Below are positions 58,775-64,000 of a DNA stretch of 64,000 nucleotides, one piece after another. A program made the position numbers and the translations under genes. The notes below the pieces were generated by a model. The model did no database searches, was not told the DNA's origin, and saw only the letters and a program-made list of their open reading frames with translations. The first letter of the stretch is position 1. Each line of letters opens with the position of its first letter. The stretch spans positions 1 to 64,000 of the forward strand of contig CAMBFZ010000010.1 in the NCBI GenBank assembly GCA_945866125.1, read 5' to 3'. The stretch comes from Bordetella parapertussis (lineage in GTDB: Bacteria; Pseudomonadota; Gammaproteobacteria; Burkholderiales; Burkholderiaceae_D).

Positions 58775-60715
58775 TTGTCCATCAGTAATCCCGAATTTTC
58801 GCAGTCCTCCGTGATGCGGCCAGTCAGCATTGCAGGCAGTGGTGACGAGCACCATGGGCCGTTGTCGGTACTGATGCTCGCAGCCATTGGCATCGTCTTT
58901 GGCGACATCGGGACCAGTCCGCTGTATGCACTCAAAGAATGCTTCAGCCCCGAACACGGCATCCCGTTTTCGCTGGCCGCTGTCTTCGGCATCATCTCCA
59001 TGATTTTTTGGGCGCTGGTGTTGGTCGTGACGATCAAATACGTGATCTTTGTTCTGCGCGCTGACAACAATGGCGAAGGCGGCGTGCTCTCCCTGATGGC
59101 ATTAGCACTGCGATCTGCGCGCAACGCACCACGTCGCTATGCGCTGCTGCTCATGCTTGGCGCGCTTGGTGCGTGCATGCTGCTTGGTGAATCCGTGATC
59201 ACGCCGGCAATCTCCGTATTGTCTGCTGTCGAAGGCCTCGAAGTCATTCAGCCCGACCTCAAACCTTTCGTCATTCCCATCACCCTCATCATCATCGTTG
59301 CCCTGTTTTCAGTGCAACGCTATGGCACAGCGGCAGTGGGCAAATTGTTCGGGCCAGTGATGCTCGTCTGGTTCGGTTCGCTCGCAGCAATTGGCGGCCA
59401 TCAAATCTGGCTCCATCCCGACATCTTGTATGCGGTGTCGCCGCATCATGCATTTGATTTTATTCGTGAACACACGCTGCAGGCTTATATCGTCATGGGC
59501 TCGGTGGTACTTGTCGTCACCGGTGTCGAAGCGCTCTACCTCGACATGGGACACTTTGGCGCCAAGCCCGTGCGCTTGGCTTGGTTGTTCGTCGCGTTAC
59601 CCGCCCTGCTTTTGAATTATTTTGGTCAGGGTGCGCTGCTCATGTCCAATCCCGATGCGATCAGCAACCCATTTTTTATGATGCTGCCGGAATGGGCGCT
59701 CTGGCCCATGATTTTTCTGGCCACACTGTCGACCGTTATCGCATCGCAAGCCGTCATATCCGGTGCTTTTTCCTTGGCCAACCAAGGTATTTTGCTTGGG
59801 TTCTTACCACGCATGCAGATTATGCACACCTCTGACACCGAACGTGGGCAAATCTACATGCCCACCGTTAACTGGGTTGTGCTGATTCTGGTAATTTTTA
59901 CCGTAATCCAATTTCGCGAGTCCGGCAATCTTGCCGCTGCTTACGGCATTTCAGTCACCACCACCATGCTGATTACCACCACCATGCTGGCTGTCGTGAT
60001 GGCCAACGAGTGGAAGATTAAACCTGTTCTGGTGTTATTGCTGTCGAGCGCATTTTTCGTCGTTGATTTTTCATTTTGGACGGCCAACCTGATCAAAGTC
60101 AAAGATGGTGGCTGGTATCCGATGATGCTGGGCGCGATCTGTTTTGTCATGCTGACGACTTGGTACAAAGGCCGCAAATTATTACGCGACCGCGTCGTCA
60201 ATGATTCAATCCATTTGCCTGAATTTATCCAGAGCCTGCTGGCACATCCGCCGCATCGGGTGGAAGGTACTGCCGTATTTCTGACCGCCCATATCGACTT
60301 TGTGCCGGCTGCCTTATTGCATAATTTAAAGCACAACCGCGTCTTGCATGAGCGCGTGATTTTTCTTAAATTATCAATTTGGGATGTACCCTACGTGCGC
60401 GATGAAGATCGCCTGACCATCAACGACATGACGGGCAATATTTATATCGTGCGCGCGGTCCACGGTTTCAAAGAAACCCCCGATATCAACCACGTATTAG
60501 CACTGATTGAATCGCAGCATGGGTTGGTGCTCGATCTCAATGACACCTCGTTTTTCCTGGCACGGGATACGGTAGTGCCGAGCAAACTGCCGGGCATGGC
60601 GATCTGGCGCGAGCGGCTCTTTGCGTGGATGATGCAAAACGCGGCCAAGCCTTCCGATTTTTTCAAGATCCCGCCCAACCGCGTCGTTGAGCTTGGCACC
60701 AAGATCGAGATTTGA
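58775..60715 (+). CDS. kup: Low-affinity potassium uptake protein Kup
   Basis: A KUP/HAK/KT potassium-proton symporter of 646 residues with about 12 membrane helices in the first 450 residues and a soluble C-terminal part. The signature is AAIGIVFGDIGTSPLYALKE, then VVTIKYVIFVLRADNNGEGG and LLGESVITPAISVLSAVEGL. The start is a TTG with AAGGAA eight bases upstream; the next ATG is 13 codons later, so I prefer the TTG. It is convergent with gltL, 10 bases apart. Confidence 0.95.
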   Translation: MSISNPEFSQSSVMRPVSIAGSGDEHHGPLSVLMLAAIGIVFGDIGTSPLYALKECFSPEHGIPFSLAAVFGIISMIFWALVLVVTIKYVIFVLRADNNGEGGVLSLMALALRSARNAPRRYALLLMLGALGACMLLGESVITPAISVLSAVEGLEVIQPDLKPFVIPITLIIIVALFSVQRYGTAAVGKLFGPVMLVWFGSLAAIGGHQIWLHPDILYAVSPHHAFDFIREHTLQAYIVMGSVVLVVTGVEALYLDMGHFGAKPVRLAWLFVALPALLLNYFGQGALLMSNPDAISNPFFMMLPEWALWPMIFLATLSTVIASQAVISGAFSLANQGILLGFLPRMQIMHTSDTERGQIYMPTVNWVVLILVIFTVIQFRESGNLAAAYGISVTTTMLITTTMLAVVMANEWKIKPVLVLLLSSAFFVVDFSFWTANLIKVKDGGWYPMMLGAICFVMLTTWYKGRKLLRDRVVNDSIHLPEFIQSLLAHPPHRVEGTAVFLTAHIDFVPAALLHNLKHNRVLHERVIFLKLSIWDVPYVRDEDRLTINDMTGNIYIVRAVHGFKETPDINHVLALIESQHGLVLDLNDTSFFLARDTVVPSKLPGMAIWRERLFAWMMQNAAKPSDFFKIPPNRVVELGTKIEI

Positions 60716-60725
60716 CCCTCAGGCC

Positions 60726-61460
60726 CTAATGCGCAAGAATTTTCGATAAAAATTCTTGCGCACGCGGTGTGCGTAATCGGATATCGCCAAAAAAATCCGC
60801 ACTGCTACAATCTTCCACAATCCGCCCAGCGTCCATAAACAGCACCCGATTTGCCACGCGCCGGGCAAACCCCATCTCATGGGTCACGCACATCATGGTC
60901 ATGCCATCGTTGGCCAGTTGTACCATCACATCGAGCACCTCACCGACCATCTCAGGGTCAAGCGCCGAAGTCGGTTCATCAAACAGCATCACCACCGGAT
61001 CCATCGCCAGCGCACGCGCAATCGCCACGCGCTGCTGCTGTCCGCCAGAGAGTTGCGCCGGAAATTTATCCCGCTGGGCGACTAAACCCACGCGCTCCAG
61101 CAAACGCAGCGCCCGCACCACCGCCTCATCCTTGCTGCGGCCAAGCACCTTGACCTGCGCAATACAGAGATTATCGATGACCGATAAATGGGGAAACAAC
61201 TCAAAATGTTGGAACACCATGCCCACCCGGGCGCGCAGCGCCGGCAAATCGGTAGCGGCATCATGCACCGCCACACCATCGACAAAAATGGCACCCGACT
61301 GAATACTTTCCAGCGCATTGATGGTCTTGATCAGCGTCGATTTGCCCGAGCCGGAAGGCCCGCACACCACCACCACTTCTCCTTTACCCACCGCCACCGA
61401 GCAATCAGCCAGCACCTGAAAACTGCCGTACCACTTCGCCACCTTCTCCAAGCGGATCAT
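60726..61460 (-). CDS. gltL: Glutamate/aspartate ABC transporter ATPase
   Basis: An ATP-binding subunit of 244 residues of the polar amino acid type. Walker A is VCGPSGSGKSTLIKTINALE, the signature LSGGQQQRVAIARAL, Walker B VMLFDEPTSALDPEMV and the switch histidine is in MCVTHEMGFAR. The start MIRLEKVAKWYGSFQVLADC closely follows E. coli GltL and has AGAGG five bases upstream. An earlier ATG (61475) overlapping the gltK stop would add five residues. Its 3' end contains a perfect 14-bp palindrome (60730-60762). Confidence 0.94.
   Translation of the reverse strand: MIRLEKVAKWYGSFQVLADCSVAVGKGEVVVVCGPSGSGKSTLIKTINALESIQSGAIFVDGVAVHDAATDLPALRARVGMVFQHFELFPHLSVIDNLCIAQVKVLGRSKDEAVVRALRLLERVGLVAQRDKFPAQLSGGQQQRVAIARALAMDPVVMLFDEPTSALDPEMVGEVLDVMVQLANDGMTMMCVTHEMGFARRVANRVLFMDAGRIVEDCSSADFFGDIRLRTPRAQEFLSKILAH
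60730..60762. repeat. Perfect 14-bp inverted repeat inside the end of gltL
   Basis: TGCGCAAGAATTTT and AAAATTCTTGCGCA are perfect complements around a five-base loop. The repeat encodes the last residues of GltL (AQEFLSKILAH) and ends next to its stop codon, in the ten-base gap zone before the convergent kup stop. No T run follows on either strand. Confidence 0.75.
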
Positions 61461-61471
61461 CCTTGCCTCTT

Positions 61472-62140
61472 TCATCTGACAAATGCCACGCGCTGCTGCA
61501 CACGGCGCACCAGCTGCGACAGCGAAAAGCACAGCAGAAAATACACGCTCGCAGCGGCGAGATAGGCTTCAACCGGACGTCCTAAATTTTTGCCTGCCAC
61601 CTCAAAGCCCTTGAGCAAATCGTACGCGCCGATTGCATACACCAGCGACGTATCCTGAAACAAAATAATAGTCTGCGTCAGCAGCACCGGAATCATCATC
61701 CGAAATGCCTGCGGCAAAATCACCAGCCGCATATTTTGTGCATAACCCAACCCAAGCGCAAAGCCCGCATCGCGCTGCCCACGCGGAATCGCCCCAATGC
61801 CCGCGCGCAGGATCTCGCAAAAAAATGCCGCCTCAAACGCAATAAAAGTAATCACCGCCGAGCTTTCTGCACCGATCGGGCGACCCAGCAAAGAAGGCAT
61901 CAGTAAAAAAAACCAGAGCAGCACCATCACCAGCGGCACCGAACGCATCAGGTTCACATAGCTTGCCGCCGGCCACGCCAATAGCCGCCGGCCCGACAAC
62001 CGCATCAGCGCCAACACCGTTCCCAGCGCAATACCGCCCACCGTAGCGACCACGGTCAGTTGCAGCGAAAACAGCAGACCCTGCAGCACATAGGTCTGCA
62101 GCCACTGCGTACTAAAAAAAGAAAAATCGAGCGTCATCAT
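61472..62140 (-). CDS. gltK: Glutamate/aspartate ABC transporter permease (second)
   Basis: An inner-membrane permease of 222 residues of the HisMQ type, with five hydrophobic segments. The EAA loop is AAFFCEILRAGIGAIPRGQRD followed by LGLGYAQNMRLVILPQAFRM. It overlaps gltJ by four bases (ATGA). With GltJ it forms the membrane pore of the acidic amino acid importer. Confidence 0.92.
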   Translation of the reverse strand: MMTLDFSFFSTQWLQTYVLQGLLFSLQLTVVATVGGIALGTVLALMRLSGRRLLAWPAASYVNLMRSVPLVMVLLWFFLLMPSLLGRPIGAESSAVITFIAFEAAFFCEILRAGIGAIPRGQRDAGFALGLGYAQNMRLVILPQAFRMMIPVLLTQTIILFQDTSLVYAIGAYDLLKGFEVAGKNLGRPVEAYLAAASVYFLLCFSLSQLVRRVQQRVAFVR

Positions 62141-62874
62141 GTCACCGCAAGCAGGCCCGGCACCCGGGTGCGTGCCTCAATTAACGCCATCATGCGGTTC
62201 ACCAGCAAAGCGGTCAGCATGTACAGCAGCGTCACACCCGCATAAATCTCCAACCCGCGCGCCGTCTCCTCTTGTGCCTGCATGGCAAAGAGAGTCAATT
62301 CGGTCACCGACACCGCAAACGCCACCGATGAATTTTTAACGATATTCATCGCCTCCGATGTCAGTGATGGCAGCACCATACGCAAGGCCTGCGGCAAAAT
62401 CACCAGCCGCACGCGCTGCCACAAGCGTAAACCCATCGCCGTCGCCGCCTGATTCTGACCGGCCGGCAAAGCCTGTATGCCCGCCCTGACCTGCTCGGCA
62501 ATACGCGCCGACGTAAACAGTCCCAGCGCGCAGGCAGCCAGTAAAAAGGCCGGCAGATTTTTTAGTACGGGGATAAAAATAGGCAGCACGTGGTACCACA
62601 AAAAAATCTGAACCAGCACCGGGATATTGCGAAACAACTCCGTCCAGCAAGCCGCCAGCAACGCCCACGGCCTGGCTGCCTGCGTGCGAACCGTCCCCAC
62701 CAGCAGCCCCACACAAAGCGCGATCGCCAGTGCCAGCAACGCAACGGCGACCGTCCAACCCCAGGCCGACAGCATCCACTGCAGATAAGTCACCTCACCA
62801 ACGCTACCGAAGCAGCCTGGGGCAAGCTCACCGGTGATCGTGCTCTTGCAGAAAACCTGCCAGTCCCATTGCAT
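62137..62874 (-). CDS. gltJ: Glutamate/aspartate ABC transporter permease (first)
   Basis: An inner-membrane permease of 245 residues. It starts MQWDWQVFCKSTITGE, near the E. coli GltJ opening, and contains FTSARIAEQVRAGIQALPAG plus AMGLRLWQRVRLVILPQAL as its EAA loop. It follows gltI after one base and overlaps gltK, so translation is coupled along the operon. Confidence 0.92.
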   Translation of the reverse strand: MQWDWQVFCKSTITGELAPGCFGSVGEVTYLQWMLSAWGWTVAVALLALAIALCVGLLVGTVRTQAARPWALLAACWTELFRNIPVLVQIFLWYHVLPIFIPVLKNLPAFLLAACALGLFTSARIAEQVRAGIQALPAGQNQAATAMGLRLWQRVRLVILPQALRMVLPSLTSEAMNIVKNSSVAFAVSVTELTLFAMQAQEETARGLEIYAGVTLLYMLTALLVNRMMALIEARTRVPGLLAVT

Positions 62875-62875
62875 C

Positions 62876-63784
62876 TCAGCTCGCCGGCTGGTCCGAAGGT
62901 GACTTCAGATTTTCACGCAGCCGCTGACTCATCGGCAACGCCAGACTACGCGCACGTGGCGGGATCGGCATCGTGAACCACTTGTTGTAGAGCTTATCGA
63001 ATTCGCCGGATTTCATCATTCCTAGCAAGGTATCGTCGACCAATTTTTTGAATGCAGGATCATCCTTGCGCAGCATGCAAGCGTAGGCCTCGACCTGCAA
63101 GGGCTCGCCGACGATTTCATAGTCTGCCGGATTTTTTGCATTGAGCAGCAGACCGGCCAACAAAATATCGTCCATCGCAAAGGCCATCGCCCGGCCGGAT
63201 TCCAGCAAAAGAAAACCATCCGCATGGTCTTTGGCCGGCACCACCGACAGATTGAGATTTTTTTCCAGACTCACTTTGCGTAGCTGCCCGAAAGTCGTCG
63301 TCCCGGTGGTGGTCGCCACCGTCTTGCCAGCAAGGTCGGCCAGCCCTTTGATATGCGCGGCTTTTTTCACCAGCAGTCGCGAGCCTGCATAAAAATAATT
63401 CACCGCAAAGCTGACCTCTTTGGCACGCGCGGCATTGTTGGTCGTTGAGCCGCATTCGAGATCCACCGTGCCGTTAGCCACCAGCGCTAAGCGGTTTTGT
63501 GAGGTCACCGCCTGGTAGACTAATTTGATCTCTTTTTTGCCACTGCTCTGGCGGATCGCCTCAACCACCTTATTGGCTACCTCCACCCCAAAGCCAATCG
63601 GCCGGCCGGGCGCCTCAAGATAACTAAACGGTATCGACGATTCACGATAGCCCAACGTCATGCTGCCGCTGTCGGTGATTTTTTTCAGCGTATCGGCATA
63701 GCTCCATGCCGGCCACATCAACATCGCGCTGGGCAACGCAAGCAACAAAAACAGACAACGCGAGAACGAGCGGGAAAAATTCAT
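62876..63784 (-). CDS. gltI: Glutamate/aspartate periplasmic binding protein
   Basis: A periplasmic SBP_bac_3-type protein of 302 residues. The signal peptide (RCLFLLLALPSAMLMWPAW, cut near YADT) is followed by LKKITDSGSMTLGYRESSIP and FSYLEAPGRPIGFGVEVANK, typical of GltI. GTVDLECGSTTNNAARAKEV and MDDILLAGLL follow. I start at the ATG at 63784; the frame runs 24 codons further into the spacer. It is first in gltIJKL, 31 bases after a gamma-glutamyltransferase gene. Confidence 0.93.
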   Translation of the reverse strand: MNFSRSFSRCLFLLLALPSAMLMWPAWSYADTLKKITDSGSMTLGYRESSIPFSYLEAPGRPIGFGVEVANKVVEAIRQSSGKKEIKLVYQAVTSQNRLALVANGTVDLECGSTTNNAARAKEVSFAVNYFYAGSRLLVKKAAHIKGLADLAGKTVATTTGTTTFGQLRKVSLEKNLNLSVVPAKDHADGFLLLESGRAMAFAMDDILLAGLLLNAKNPADYEIVGEPLQVEAYACMLRKDDPAFKKLVDDTLLGMMKSGEFDKLYNKWFTMPIPPRARSLALPMSQRLRENLKSPSDQPAS

Positions 63785-63815
63785 GCAGAGCGTCTCCAGA
63801 AAAATAACGCGATAA

Positions 63816-64000
63816 TCAGTCACCCAAAACACGGCCCTCGCGACGCGGATCAGCACCGCCGCTCAAGCCCTCCTGATCCAGCACGATGGCTTGCACCCCG
63901 CTGGGAAAAGGCATGATGGTGACCCGATGTCCCATTCGTTGCAAGTCCGATTTGTGCTTTTCCAGATCGGTGCCGCGCTCAAGCTCCGTATCTTTGTTGC
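63816..64000 (-). CDS. ggt: Gamma-glutamyltransferase, C-terminal fragment (cut by window edge)
   Basis: A minus-strand frame open from the window edge ends with a TGA at 63816, giving the last 61 codons. It reads LEKHKSDLQRMGHRVTIMPF, then GVQAIVLDQ and the terminal GGADPRREGRVLGD. The SGGADPRREG ending is the hallmark of the small subunit of gamma-glutamyltransferases, which hydrolyse glutathione and other gamma-glutamyl compounds in the periplasm. The gene continues beyond the window. Released glutamate could be taken up by the adjacent GltIJKL. Confidence 0.85.
   Translation of the reverse strand, partial: NKDTELERGTDLEKHKSDLQRMGHRVTIMPFPSGVQAIVLDQEGLSGGADPRREGRVLGD

Noticed and set aside
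1..64000. Mobile elements, CRISPR arrays, prophage or integrative elements
   Set aside because: No transposase, integrase, phage structural gene, regularly spaced repeats or tRNA-associated direct repeats were seen.

Overview
The window looks like chromosomal DNA of a betaproteobacterium, most likely Burkholderiales and perhaps Oxalobacteraceae. This is inferred from protein flavour and gene order (tig-clpP-clpX-lon-hupB-tRNA-ppiD, hpnCDE, orphan ybbA beside tesA, mnmH). The DNA is moderately GC-rich and densely coded. I found no insertion sequence, prophage, CRISPR array or rRNA operon.

Left part (1-16.8 kb). The left edge holds the end of an archaic (Csu-type) chaperone-usher pilus operon on the minus strand: a spore-coat-U subunit, a chaperone and the first codons of a probable usher. 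Next, also on the minus strand, come a trifunctional-type beta-oxidation enzyme, a stand-alone periplasmic binding protein, and a seven-gene uptake/activation cluster: HD-domain protein, acyl-CoA synthetase, LivH, LivM, LivG, LivF and binding protein, closed by an intrinsic terminator. Together they suggest import of an organic acid, CoA activation and beta-oxidation. A plus-strand housekeeping run follows: selO, msrB, yciB, bolA and a parvulin.

Middle (16.8-42.5 kb). purL, an amidase, one unassigned basic protein, dadA, the bifunctional NAD(P)HX repair enzyme, orphan ybbA divergent from tesA, and mnmH lead into a long minus-strand protein-quality-control island. That island runs tRNA-Leu, tig, clpP, clpX, lon, hupB, tRNA-Val, tRNA-Asp, ppiD, with terminators and a near-consensus hupB promoter visible. 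Just upstream of it is a two-gene RND efflux operon.

Right part (42.5-64 kb). Squalene synthesis (hpnC, hpnD, hpnE) is followed by a small HTH protein that has a paralogue 10 kb away. An Lrp-type regulator is divergent from an orphan AceE-type E1 dehydrogenase. A GntR/EctD-like hydroxylase/oxidoreductase operon lies next to a MaoC-CaiB-CitE trio, which resembles itaconate/mesaconate-CoA catabolism to pyruvate and acetyl-CoA. Then come an ArnT-like glycosyltransferase, a DUF3365 haem-motif protein and the K+ transporter Kup. The window ends with a complete glutamate/aspartate ABC transporter (gltIJKL) downstream of a truncated gamma-glutamyltransferase gene.

Family assignments rest on recognised motifs read by eye. 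Starts were chosen from ribosome-binding sites, overlaps and family length, and no database search was run.
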